NCBI RefSeq assembly: GCF_011039075.1
Contig: NZ_JAAKEG010000006.1
Coordinates: 62,001-126,000, forward strand
Direction: 5' to 3'
Origin: Adlercreutzia sp. ZJ304
Lineage (GTDB): Bacteria > Actinomycetota > Coriobacteriia > Coriobacteriales > Eggerthellaceae
DNA length: 64,000 nucleotides
The notes under the pieces are model-generated. The model was not told where the DNA came from. It searched no databases and was given only the letters and a program-made list of their open reading frames with translations. The position numbers and the translations under genes were made by a program. Positions 50,699-59,525 of the stretch are shown in pieces; within the stretch, counting starts at the first letter, position 1; every line of letters starts with the position of its first letter.

Positions 50699-53374
50699 TT
50701 ATTCGACTCCTTCTACCCAGCCATCATAATGAGAGCCAGATGCAGGATCGTATGCTCTCTCGAAGGCTTCAGGATATTGTTTGACCCATCCAGCCATCTC
50801 CTCGTCAGAGACCTTCTGAACGTCTACAAGATAGCCACTAACCGCAAAGCCATAGCAATGCTTAGAGATTGGTCCTGCAGGGCTGATCAGATTGATATTT
50901 CCTCCGCGGTCGAATTCACTAGCTATTGGATCTGAACGTGAACCCTTGTTCACCATTACTGACTGAGGAAGGATTCTCTCTGAAACCTTAGCTCCGCAAA
51001 GAACGGTGCCACGCTCGTTATAAACCTTAACGATATCGCCATCCTCGATGCCCTGCTTCTTCGCATCCTCAGGGGACATCCAGCAAGGCTCATAGAGGTA
51101 TCCATCCTTACCAACAACCTTTGCTGTTGGGATCTCGCGATGCCAAGTGATATCGTCGCATTGTGCATGGAAGCGCCAACGTCCAGTGCAAGCATTGACC
51201 AAGAATGGATACTTCTTGGCTCGCTCGCCCGCAAGGGTTTCATCATGAGTCCAGCCCTCTGACTCAGGACCGCCTACGATCCATTTTGCGAGCGGCTGAC
51301 GCTCTTTGTCATCAGGGAAATTCTCTTCGAGCTGATCAGAATAGAACTCGATCTTTCCAGAAGGCGTGCCAACCGGGAAGCTCTCAGGATCTTCGTAGAA
51401 GAGTCGAGCATTTGGCTTGTAGTCCTTTGCGTATGGATCCTGTTTCGGTACGTAGAAACCCTTAGCCTTTAGCTCTTCCCAACCGATTTCACTAACAATT
51501 GGCGAACGTTCATATTCAGACTTCTTCTGCTGTTCGATTGTGAGTCCGAATGCCGGCTCACCCTCGATGCGACCTTCCGCCATCTGTTTAGGAAGCTCAG
51601 GGTCGAAACGCTCTGCTATCTTCAGGGAGATTTCGTAGTCAGACAGCGACTCGCCGACAGGTGGGATCGCAGCGTCTTGGACAGCGACCACCTCAATAGA
51701 GTCGCCCATGCCTGATCCTACGATATCCGATTCTTCAGCAGGGGTGGTTACAGGAAGAACAAGGTCTGCAAAAAGCGAGTCGTTCTCAAGCCAAGGATGA
51801 TTCGTGATCACACACTCTAGATCCTTGTTGCGCATCGCCTCTTGGAATTCGAATCCGCCATTCCAGCAAGTTTGATTACAAGGCTTTTCAGACCAGAGCA
51901 TATGGACCTTAGCGCCGCCCTCATCTTCCTCGATGGGATAGAAATTATGCTCGAATTGCTCGTCTGGCATCGCGAAGATGATCTGCGGGCTTCCCCACCA
52001 ATCCGAATGTCCATTCTGAATCGAGCGAGCAACCAAGGTTCTCGGGATTGTCTGATCTGCTGGATAGAACTGCATAGCATGCATTTCTGAGAACATCATA
52101 GGGCCGTAAGGAGTAGGACGAACCGCCTGCTTGCCTCCGCCATACGAGAACAGATGGATCTGCTGTACGCCAGGAGCGCCAAAGCCCTGCAGAGCGAGTT
52201 TGTATACCTCAGTGCGTCCAGGCTCATGGCTGTATGGCCCACGAACATGGCAGCCGCAGTAGTGCAGAATAGAGGTTGTCTTAGTGCCCCATTCGCGTGC
52301 GAGTGCTTTAATTGTCCAAGGCTCTACTCCGCAAATCTCAGAAGCCCATTTTGGAGTCTTAGGAATACCATCTTCTTCGCCTAGGACATATGCCTTCAGC
52401 TTATCGAAGCCATATGTATGGGTCTCCACATAGTTGACGTCATAAAGGCCTTCCGTAAGCCAAACGTACATCATGCCGTAGTCGAGAGCGACATCAGTAT
52501 TTGGAAGCAGCGGGATCCATGTGATCTCGTCATGGCAAACAGAGGTGTATGTGCAGAATGGGTCAACAACTACAAGCTTGATGCCGATATCCATCCAGAA
52601 GCGCATGACGCGACTCATCCATTGGCTGGCATAATTTTGGGTGGTCTCAAGGTCGCCCGCCTGCATGATGACCATGTCGGCATTTTTGGTGACATCTTCG
52701 ATAACGTTCCATCCGTTATCGAACATTCCCAAACCAGCTTGCACCTGTGCGCCCCAAGCGAACTTGGCTCCCCAGTAGAATCCCTCAACTGAGTCTGGGG
52801 TTCTGACCTCACGAGTGAAACCGCCGGTTCTCATGAGCAAGTTGATGTGATTACCACCAACCATGTGGATGATCTTCGATTGGCAATGTCCATCTTCGCC
52901 GACTGCAAGTACGGAATTCTCACCGTAAGTCTTGCGAACACGTTTGATCTCATCGGCGATGATATCGCATGCTTCATCCCAGCTAATGCGAACGAATTTG
53001 GATTTGCCGCGGTTCTCGGCGTTGATCTTGTCGGGGTCTCCGCCTGGTTCCCAGTCAACGCGTTTTAGTGGATACTTTACGCGATTCTTCGAATAGATGC
53101 GCTTCTTGTATGCAAGCGACTGATAAGGTGGAGCGGTTTTCACTGGACATTTCAGCGTCTTTCCTCTTGCCGTGAAAGACCAAAGGCTGTCTTTGAGCTC
53201 ATCCATCGAATACTCATCGGTATATCGAATAGGACGAATTCTGACTACCTTGCCGTCTTTCGAATCAATGGCTGATAGTTCACCGCCTGTGCCACCGCAA
53301 GCCATCCCACGATAGATCGTAGTTTCTGGTTCTTGCCATGGGCCGCTTGCGACCTCATGCTCTGCCATATCCAC
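50699..53374 (-). CDS. Pyrogallol-phloroglucinol transhydroxylase-like molybdenum subunit
   Basis: 891 aa, close to the 875 aa of the Pelobacter alpha subunit. N-terminus GGTGGELSAIDSKDGKVVRI lacks the cysteine motif of most family members, as in the transhydroxylase. Then come FTARGKTLKCPVKTAPP, KYPLKRVDWEPGGDP, FVRISWDEACDIIADEI, and the bis-MGD contacts DLETTQNYASQWMSRVMRFW. The C-terminal cap ends with RGGNINLISPAGPISKHCYG, again as in the Pelobacter enzyme. No Tat signal, so cytoplasmic. It would move a hydroxyl group between positions of a trihydroxybenzene without net redox, or reductively remove one. Substrate is not certain. Confidence 0.9.
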   Translation of the reverse strand: MDMAEHEVASGPWQEPETTIYRGMACGGTGGELSAIDSKDGKVVRIRPIRYTDEYSMDELKDSLWSFTARGKTLKCPVKTAPPYQSLAYKKRIYSKNRVKYPLKRVDWEPGGDPDKINAENRGKSKFVRISWDEACDIIADEIKRVRKTYGENSVLAVGEDGHCQSKIIHMVGGNHINLLMRTGGFTREVRTPDSVEGFYWGAKFAWGAQVQAGLGMFDNGWNVIEDVTKNADMVIMQAGDLETTQNYASQWMSRVMRFWMDIGIKLVVVDPFCTYTSVCHDEITWIPLLPNTDVALDYGMMYVWLTEGLYDVNYVETHTYGFDKLKAYVLGEEDGIPKTPKWASEICGVEPWTIKALAREWGTKTTSILHYCGCHVRGPYSHEPGRTEVYKLALQGFGAPGVQQIHLFSYGGGKQAVRPTPYGPMMFSEMHAMQFYPADQTIPRTLVARSIQNGHSDWWGSPQIIFAMPDEQFEHNFYPIEEDEGGAKVHMLWSEKPCNQTCWNGGFEFQEAMRNKDLECVITNHPWLENDSLFADLVLPVTTPAEESDIVGSGMGDSIEVVAVQDAAIPPVGESLSDYEISLKIAERFDPELPKQMAEGRIEGEPAFGLTIEQQKKSEYERSPIVSEIGWEELKAKGFYVPKQDPYAKDYKPNARLFYEDPESFPVGTPSGKIEFYSDQLEENFPDDKERQPLAKWIVGGPESEGWTHDETLAGERAKKYPFLVNACTGRWRFHAQCDDITWHREIPTAKVVGKDGYLYEPCWMSPEDAKKQGIEDGDIVKVYNERGTVLCGAKVSERILPQSVMVNKGSRSDPIASEFDRGGNINLISPAGPISKHCYGFAVSGYLVDVQKVSDEEMAGWVKQYPEAFERAYDPASGSHYDGWVEGVE

Positions 53375-53520
53375 TCCTCTCTTGTTTTGTCAGATTATTC
53401 CGACATTACAAAGGTAGGAGACGGGACTAAGTCAACTCAATTCTCAAAAAGGTATGCTTTGGCAAAACAGTTGACAGTTTTGCCAAATAGAACAAACCGG
53501 GTTACAAAAGAAAAGATTCG

Positions 53521-54039
53521 TCACTCATTATCATGTTCACAGTGAAGATGCGCCTTACACCCGCATTCCTTTTCATGATGGTATTCTTCGTGGCTTATCG
53601 CATCTTCTTCGGAGTTGATAATTTTTACTACAGAGATCTTGTAGTTAATAGCATTTCCCGCTAGTTCATGATTGTGGTCAAAAGTAACGGTATCATCTGA
53701 AACTTCGACTACCTTTGTCCGCATAGGCCCCATATCAGTGTTGAAGATTATATAGTCGCCAACAGGAAGAGCGTCTGCGTTTGGAATGTCTGATCTCGGA
53801 ACTTTTTCAATAAGATTTGGATCGTATTCACCATAAGCATCTTTTGCTTCGACCCTCTGTGTGATCCGGCTATCTTTATCCAAACCGAGTAGAATCTCAT
53901 TCAGCAGTGGCAGGATTTCTTTTTGCTGCAAGTCAATTTCTATAGGTATCCCACCTTGGCGATGGGTGTCGAAGAAGGTTCTTCCATCGTCAAGGCTAGC
54001 TGTGATGTGAATCTTAGCCTTGCTGTTTTTCTCTATCAT
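53521..54039 (-). CDS. SlyD-like FKBP-type peptidyl-prolyl isomerase with metal-binding tail
   Basis: 172 aa. FKBP/SlyD layout: a first strand with ITASLDDGRTFFDTHR, AYGEYDPNLIEKVPRSDIP in the flap region, then VTFDHNHELAGNAINYKISVV, as in SlyD. The last 20 residues are rich in His and Cys (EEYHHEKECGCKAHLHCEHD), the metal-binding tail of nickel chaperones. It may help metal insertion or folding of the molybdoenzyme encoded next to it. It lies 146 bp upstream of the large-subunit gene on the same strand. Confidence 0.85.
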   Translation of the reverse strand: MIEKNSKAKIHITASLDDGRTFFDTHRQGGIPIEIDLQQKEILPLLNEILLGLDKDSRITQRVEAKDAYGEYDPNLIEKVPRSDIPNADALPVGDYIIFNTDMGPMRTKVVEVSDDTVTFDHNHELAGNAINYKISVVKIINSEEDAISHEEYHHEKECGCKAHLHCEHDNE

Positions 54040-54279
54040 CTCATCTCCCCTTTTTTTGAATCTATCAAGTGATTCGCGATCATGGAACTTCTCAATATGT
54101 ATATTTGTATAACTTCTTCAGGAACTTTACTGGATTATGTCACCCGCATTGTTTGAGACATCTTTAATTGAGAATGGTAAGCAACGGGGATTAAGGGTAG
54201 CTTTAAATCACTTGCAAGTTCAGAAAGAGCGCATCGGTCTCTTTCTGGCTCGAGAACAATTTTGAGAGGACGATGGCGT

Positions 54280-55101
54280 ATGGAAAGCGAGATGAAAGTA
54301 GATGTAAACAAGGCATTCGATTTAACTGGCAGAGTAGCACTTATCACTGGTGCTAGCTCATGGGGTATCGGATCCGCTTCGGCCGAGGCTATGGCAGAAA
54401 AAGGAGCAAAGGTTTTCTTAGTTGCACGTCGCGAGGAACAGCTAAAGCAAAAGGTTGAAGAGTTCGAGAAGAAGGGCTATACAGCTGCATATGCGGTTTG
54501 TGATGTTGAAAAAGAAGAAGAATGCAAGGCAGCAGTTGATAAGTGTGTGGAGGCGTTCGGTCGCCTTGACATCCTCGTGACGTCCGCAGGCAATGCTGGT
54601 GAAGCGCCCTATGAGATCGCAGACGAGTTCGATACAGACAATTGGAGATGGGTGCATAGCCTGAATCTTGATGGAAGCATCTGGTTCATGAAGTATGCAT
54701 GGAAAGAGTGTTCAAAACACAAGGTTGGATCGATTATCTTCATCTCTTCGCTCGGAGCATTTACTGCAGATGGGTGTGCTGCATATTGCTCGACAAAAGG
54801 CGCTTTGCGAAGTCTGACAACCCACTTTGGTTATCATCTGGCGCCATTCGGCGTGCGCGTTAATAGTATCTATCCAGGATACATTGCTACAGATCTAACC
54901 AAAGAAGCATTCCTGAATCCCTATTCCAGCGGTAATTTCATCGAAAGGGTTCCGATGGGGCGTCTTGGTATGCCAGAGGATATTGCATACGGAGCGTTAT
55001 TCCTTGCGTCTGACGCATCGGCATTCATGACAGGGCAAGGCCTCATCATAGATGGCGGTCAGATCATCGAAGGAAGGGGCTTTCTTGAGTATGAAGGATA
55101 A
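54280..55101 (+). CDS. Short-chain dehydrogenase/reductase (SDR)
   Basis: 273 aa from the ATG preceded by GAGAGGA. Cofactor motif GASSWGIGSASA (about 25-36), SAGNAG, the active site SSLGAFTADGCAAYCSTKGALR with Tyr and Lys, and a C-terminal MTGQGLIIDGG. It resembles the SDR at 46244 in both ends and length, so the two probably arose by duplication and act on related cyclic intermediates. It is divergent from the SlyD gene and has its own terminator. Confidence 0.9.
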   Translation: MESEMKVDVNKAFDLTGRVALITGASSWGIGSASAEAMAEKGAKVFLVARREEQLKQKVEEFEKKGYTAAYAVCDVEKEEECKAAVDKCVEAFGRLDILVTSAGNAGEAPYEIADEFDTDNWRWVHSLNLDGSIWFMKYAWKECSKHKVGSIIFISSLGAFTADGCAAYCSTKGALRSLTTHFGYHLAPFGVRVNSIYPGYIATDLTKEAFLNPYSSGNFIERVPMGRLGMPEDIAYGALFLASDASAFMTGQGLIIDGGQIIEGRGFLEYEG

Positions 55102-55144
55102 ATTATAAGCACTGCGCCAGTTCTTACTTTTCCCATTCTCTTGA

Positions 55145-55178
55145 CTACCTGACTCCCCTAGATCAGGTAGCCTTTTTT
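55145..55178 (+). terminator. Rho-independent terminator after the SDR gene
   Basis: 8-bp stem (CTACCTGA / TCAGGTAG), loop 10, then CCTTTTTT. Confidence 0.8.
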
Positions 55179-55454
55179 ATGTTAATCCTCATTGAAGTAG
55201 ACGAACTTTTCTGTATAGGTTCAGAGCTTTCCTAAGAAGTTATCTCTGGGCAACTGATGTATCTTCGGCTTGTTCGGTGGCTTGTTCGGTATTCCCGCTT
55301 GTTAGCGCATCATCTTGTTCCCCAGCCCAATCCAGGTGCATGAACCGATTCTTCAATACGTTGTCCTCCCCGAGCAAAAGATTCCTGAAGAACGTCTCCA
55401 AGCCCTTGGCATCCGATGCTGTCGTTCAAGTCTCAGATTGAGTTCTGTTTGCTT

Positions 55455-55497
55455 TTGGTCGCGGGGCATGATTTGGATCTTTGATCTCCGGGTTATA
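55455..55497 (-). repeat. Degenerate third copy of the tRNA-end sequence
   Basis: TTGGTCGCGGGG, then several mismatches, then GATCTCCGGGTTAT, in the same order as the copy at 41799. Similarity is clear but eroded. It would fit an old right-hand attachment site of the element that carries the recombinase at 42062. Confidence 0.5.
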
Positions 55498-55662
55498 AAC
55501 AGATATGGGCCTGTTCGCAGTTGAAACGAACAGGTCCATTGTTTATTCAGGCGCAATCCGACATTTCCATGTCCGATTCCAGCCAATCCATGCAGTGGCC
55601 GCAGGCTAGAATCTATCCGCCAGCGCAACGAGGCGTTCACATCTGATTACAGGGAGGTTTCC

Positions 55663-55797
55663 ATGAGGCGCAGGAAGAGGGAGGTCCTCGACAAGGACGA
55701 GGTCTTCGGGATACTCGCGAGGTGCAAAACCGTGCGCATCGGGATGTTCGGCGATAGGTACCCCAACCACCCGCGAGGGCTACGAGCGCATTTGTAG
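55663..55797 (+). pseudogene. Pyridoxamine 5'-phosphate oxidase-like gene fragment
   Basis: GGGAGG lies ahead of the ATG. About 35 residues (MRRRKREVLDKDEVFGILAR, then CKTVRIGMFGDRYP) match the start of the flavin-binding PNPOx-like family. The gene then runs into the 286-bp repeat at 55766 and stops 10 codons later. So the repeat unit was joined here too. Confidence 0.55.
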
Positions 55798-56051
55798 GCG
55801 CGTGGACGAGCTGAGCGAGGGCCGTGACGCCTATCCGCTCATCGGCACGGAGCGGGAGCCTGAGTTCTTCGAGGAGCAGGACGGCTCAGTGGTGTTCGGC
55901 TGGGACTGGGTCAAGTGGTACGACGGGCAGCTTGCGGACGTGACGGACGTCTCCGATGCGCTTTCCGAGATCGCGGATGACGGCATCGCTTGCGCGCGGC
56001 GTGCCCGACCTCCGGATAACCGGCGTAACAGCCCGAGCTGCCAGCGAGATC
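55766..56051 (+). repeat. 286-bp direct repeat, right copy
   Basis: Partner of 45939-46224. Here the open frame continues beyond the repeat into a further 160 bp, so this copy keeps more of the original gene. Confidence 0.85.
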
Positions 56052-56207
56052 AGAGCACTGGTCCTGGCGGCGATGAAGACGCGAGGCATCCGACTGCCGA
56101 AACGCGCCGTCACGGTCGACCTCGTGTTCGACGTGCCTTTCGAAGCGATAAGCGAGCTGAGTCTCGCCGTATATGCCTCGTTGGTCTCTGCGTCTGGGAT
56201 AATATAG
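55956..56207 (+). pseudogene. Fragment resembling the start of a ComM/Mg-chelatase-like protein
   Basis: A frame partly inside the repeat and continuing past it: VPDLRITGVTARAASEIRAL, then GIRLPKRAVTVDLVF and SELSLAVYASLVSASG. The pattern recalls the N-terminal domain of ComM-type proteins (VGLPDAAVREAR..RAAL..SGF..P.RR.TVNLAPAD). It has no start of its own and is cut off at the 3' end. Low-certainty homology. Confidence 0.35.
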
Positions 56208-56275
56208 GAGCTTGACAAGATGTTTGCCCAGCTGAGACAAATTGTCCCAATTGGGGTCAAGAGGGGAGGACGGAA

Positions 56276-57286
56276 ATGGGCGCAACGCGAAGTCAGAAGA
56301 GGACTTTGATCGCCTTCTGCGAGTTATGCATTGCCCTTTACACTTACGGCGTCATCTCTGCTTCATATATACCAAGCCATATCGAGGGCATCGTTTTGCC
56401 TCTCGACTTCATGGTTGGGATCCCGCTGGGCTTCTATATTCTCGTCGTCAGGCCGCGAAGGCTTACGCTGCTGGCTATCATCCCTGTCATCTGGATCGGA
56501 TACGGGCTGAGCGTGATTGCGCTCGGGTCGCCCAATGCGGGCATGCTTCCGTATCTGCTCGCCGTGTTAATTCCTTTCGAGCTTGCCATCGCGGTCTGGG
56601 AATGCCTGAAGGTCGTCAAGGTCTACAGGTCTGCGAAGGCGAAGAGCGAAGACCCTGTTGTCTGGTTCAAGGAGACGATGCTCTATCTCGTCCGGAAGGA
56701 CGCGCCTGCGAGCATGGCGGCAGCCGAGCTCAGCGTCTGGTACTACGCATTGCTCTCGTGGCGAAAGAAGCCCTACGTGCTGCCGGGCGAAAGGGTGTTC
56801 AGCTACCATAACGCGGGCGGCTATATGAACATGATGCTCGGTATCGCGCTCGCGTTCCCGGTGGAAATCATTGGCGTCCATGTCCTCATATCCCAGTGGA
56901 GCGTCGTCGCTGCATGTGTCGTCACGGCGCTCTCGATCTATGCGGCTATCTGGCTCGCAGGCGATGCGCGAGCCCGCGTGATGCGACCTGTCACGTTAGG
57001 CGATGGCTATATCCGTCTGGAATGCGGCATCCAGATGAAGGCAGTGGTTCCGTTTTCCGACATAGAAAAGGTTTGTTTTTCCGAAAGCGAAATCAACGCT
57101 TTTGCGAAGACGGACAAGCTCAACTATGGAACCTTTTACCAAGCGAACGTATGGGTTGTTGTTAAGCATCCAGTTGAAGTCAGCACGATGCTCGGAAAAA
57201 AGCGCGTACGCGTCGTCGGATTGAGCCTGGACAATCCGGTGGCGTTAAAGAATTCTCTATCGGAACAGGAGTCGAGAGGACAATGA
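56276..57286 (+). CDS. Polytopic membrane protein with C-terminal PH-like domain
   Basis: 336 aa; GGGGAGGACGGAA lies before the ATG. Four N-terminal and two central hydrophobic helices (for example IVLPLDFMVGIPLGFYILVV and TLLAIIPVIWIGYGLSVIAL). The last 95 residues (GDGYIRLECGIQMKAVVPFSDIEKVCF) are beta-rich and recall the bacterial PH-like domains attached to membrane proteins. Family not named with confidence. Composition matches the GC-richer right flank. Alone in its transcription unit. Confidence 0.65.
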   Translation: MGATRSQKRTLIAFCELCIALYTYGVISASYIPSHIEGIVLPLDFMVGIPLGFYILVVRPRRLTLLAIIPVIWIGYGLSVIALGSPNAGMLPYLLAVLIPFELAIAVWECLKVVKVYRSAKAKSEDPVVWFKETMLYLVRKDAPASMAAAELSVWYYALLSWRKKPYVLPGERVFSYHNAGGYMNMMLGIALAFPVEIIGVHVLISQWSVVAACVVTALSIYAAIWLAGDARARVMRPVTLGDGYIRLECGIQMKAVVPFSDIEKVCFSESEINAFAKTDKLNYGTFYQANVWVVVKHPVEVSTMLGKKRVRVVGLSLDNPVALKNSLSEQESRGQ

Positions 57287-57345
57287 TAAGGCTCCCCGCC
57301 CCCATCGGGTTTTGGGAAGGTGCGTACCCTTTCAAGCCGAAGTTG

Positions 57346-58252
57346 TCAGCCGTGCATGCGGTTTAGCTCTGCATTAGCAGCCAGCGCTATGAGGCCGTTC
57401 GCCCAGCCGGCCAGCTGCTTTTGCAGGTCGGCATCATCCGTTGACACAACGATCTCCTGCCCGAAAGGCGCAACCCTCAAAATCGCATAGCCATCCTTCA
57501 ACTCGGCCCTTCGTCCTCCCTGCCATGAGATGTTAATCCTTTCGTCGGCGAAAAACGGCTCCAGCTTCCAGAGGGTCATCTTGTTCTGGCCCTCCAAGGT
57601 AAGAACGAGCGAATCGCTGTTCTTGATATTCTCGTCGGTTTCGTTGAACTTGAACGTGCCGTGCTCGCTTGGAGTATAGAGCCGGTTGTTTGGGCGCTCC
57701 GGGTTTTTGCAATGGGGATGCCAAGGGTAGCGCTCGATGCCCTCTGGCCTGTCTAGCTTCTCTTCGACCTTCAGCAGTTCAGATGAATTTCTTCAGCTCC
57801 GTTTCGCGCGTGATAGGCGCTAGTCCCAAAATCCTATCAGCTTCACCTCGTCGTCGGGGCTGCCGTCGAGGCAGGGCAGCCCATCTCTTCCTGCCCCGTA
57901 GACGAAGTCGTAGACGCTCCGCAGGTTCTTTCGCAAAAGGCGAAGGGCGGTGCACCAGCCGCCGTGCTCGAGCCTCTTCTCTATCAGCAGGTCGTCAGGC
58001 ACATCGTCGAGGCGGCGGCCAGAAGATCATTTCGCTGAGGTCGTCCAGGGCCAGCCATTCTTCGTCGCGAACGAGGCCGTCTTCGCCGAACAGCTCCGCA
58101 GGCTCGTCGGCAAGACCGCCGAACGCGTCTTGGACGCGGTCTTGCAGCTCTTGCTTCTCATGCTCGGGAAGGCTCTGGGCCTCGAGCAGCGTGTAGCCGA
58201 AGTAGCCGAGGACGCGCTTATGAACAGGCTCGAACTTGCGTACACAGGGCAT
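57346..58252 (-). pseudogene. Hypothetical gene with three frameshifts
   Basis: A start with GGAGAGGAACTCCC-ATG at 58252 opens MPCVRKFEPVHKRVLGYFGY. The coherent protein continues only by changing frame near 58010 (to LLIEKRLEHGGWC), near 57825 (to PITRETELKKFI) and near 57785 (to ELLKVEEKLDRPEGIERYPW). It ends in a beta-rich domain (FFADERINISWQGGRRAELK) at 57346. About 300 codons in all. No family recognised. Three lesions in one gene point to advanced decay. Confidence 0.6.
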
Positions 58253-58396
58253 GGGAGTTCCTCTCCATGAGGGAATGGGCAGTGCGTGACGCACATGGCG
58301 AGCGCCGCTCATGACGAGAAGCGTGAAGCGTCTCACATCTCCAATGCCTACTATCTTCGATCCCGCATCAAGTCGGGACGAAAGGAAGAGGTGCAC

Positions 58397-58668
58397 ATGC
58401 AAAATGTAACAAGGGAAAGAAGGGGGCTGCTCTCAGGGACAGCAGAGCCGGCAGGACTTGCAAGACTCACAGGAATCGCGGGGTTGGCACTGCCAGCAGA
58501 GGGACTGATCGTGACCAGCCCGGACAAGCCACGTGGAGCAGGCGCCTGCTTGCTGCGGGCATGGCCTTCTCGGTATTGAGCGTTGCGGTGTTCATCGCCT
58601 CCAGGCAGCCGTATGCGGGAATCGTCCGTTTCGCCCTTCTCGTGATAAAAGGATTCTTTTTGAGGTAG
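58397..58668 (+). pseudogene. Small two-helix membrane protein, frameshifted
   Basis: AAGAGGTGCAC lies ahead of the ATG. The first 50 residues (NVTRERRGLLSGTAEPAGLA, then LTGIAGLALPAEGL) end at a stop after a frame change near 58558. In the next frame a hydrophobic helix follows (GMAFSVLSVAVFIASRQPYA, then RFALLVIKGFF), ending at 58668. It lies just downstream of and convergent with the flavodoxin-ferredoxin gene. Could alternatively be two tiny unrelated frames. Confidence 0.35.
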
Positions 58669-58679
58669 ATTATGCGATT

Positions 58680-59444
58680 CTACAAAAACAGCTCTGGGTC
58701 CTTCTTCTCCATGCAGGCCTTCTTGATGGCCTTCGCGGCAACAGACACCATCATCTTGTTGATGCTGCGTGCATTCTTTGGGCAGACTTGGATGCAACGC
58801 ATGCACGAGATGCAGAGGGCCTTGTTGGCAGCATAATCCTCCGAATTAATGGCGGCGGCTGGACACGCGCGTGCGCACTCTCCGCACGAGACGCAATTGC
58901 CGGTCACTTTGGGAACCAGCGGAACAGACCCCGCCTTCTTATATGGCGTGTTCCCAGGAACCTCGAACGGCTCGTTGGCCCCTGCTTGCATCTTCTCCTT
59001 TATTTCTTCAGCAAATTTCTTGAGAGCATCGACTTCGGGAAGATCGGGCATTCCCGTTGCATACTGGTGCATGATCGAATGCTCCGTAATGGCCGATATG
59101 GCGGCGATAACATCAAACCCCATCTTCTCGGCTGAATCCTTGAGCTCGAGCAGCGCATCGTCGTAAGCGCGGTTACCGTAGGCGATTACAACTATGGATT
59201 TCGAGCCCTGAGGATCGATCTTTTGCAAGCGCTCCAAAGCGAGCGCCGGAACCCTTCCCCCGAAGCAAGGCATCGATATAACCGAGAGGCCGACCGGATC
59301 CAAGACGAGATCGCTCTCGTTTACGAAGGGGTCCGAGAGGTCTATGGTCCTTATCTCGCCGCCGTCCGACAGCGATTCGCACAATACGCCGGCGATCTTC
59401 CCGGTTCCTCCTGTAGGGCTGAAGACTATGTTGTTGATAATCAT
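58680..59444 (-). CDS. EFR1-type flavodoxin-ferredoxin fusion
   Basis: 254 aa from the ATG preceded by GAGAGGAAGAACG. An N-terminal flavodoxin fold with the phosphate-binding FSPTGGTGKIAG (about 8-19), then from about 185 a ferredoxin part with two cluster motifs: CVSCGECARACP and CISCMRCIQVCP. Such proteins pass electrons between flavin and 4Fe-4S clusters and often support radical SAM or reductase enzymes. It sits 81 bp downstream of a radical SAM gene on the same strand, so it may be that enzyme's electron donor. Confidence 0.9.
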   Translation of the reverse strand: MIINNIVFSPTGGTGKIAGVLCESLSDGGEIRTIDLSDPFVNESDLVLDPVGLSVISMPCFGGRVPALALERLQKIDPQGSKSIVVIAYGNRAYDDALLELKDSAEKMGFDVIAAISAITEHSIMHQYATGMPDLPEVDALKKFAEEIKEKMQAGANEPFEVPGNTPYKKAGSVPLVPKVTGNCVSCGECARACPAAAINSEDYAANKALCISCMRCIQVCPKNARSINKMMVSVAAKAIKKACMEKKDPELFL

Positions 59445-59473
59445 CGTTCTTCCTCTCTTGGTCATGCCTAAGA

Positions 59474-59503
59474 GCCCGTGCGCTTCGGCAGCCGCGCACG
59501 GGC
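59474..59503. terminator. GC-rich hairpin between rSAM and EFR1 genes
   Basis: Perfect 10-bp stem (GCCCGTGCGC / GCGCACGGGC), loop 10, in the 81-bp gap. No T-run; it may reduce read-through or stabilise mRNA. Confidence 0.5.
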
Positions 59504-59525
59504 GGGGTCGTTCGCGGGCGGGGTC

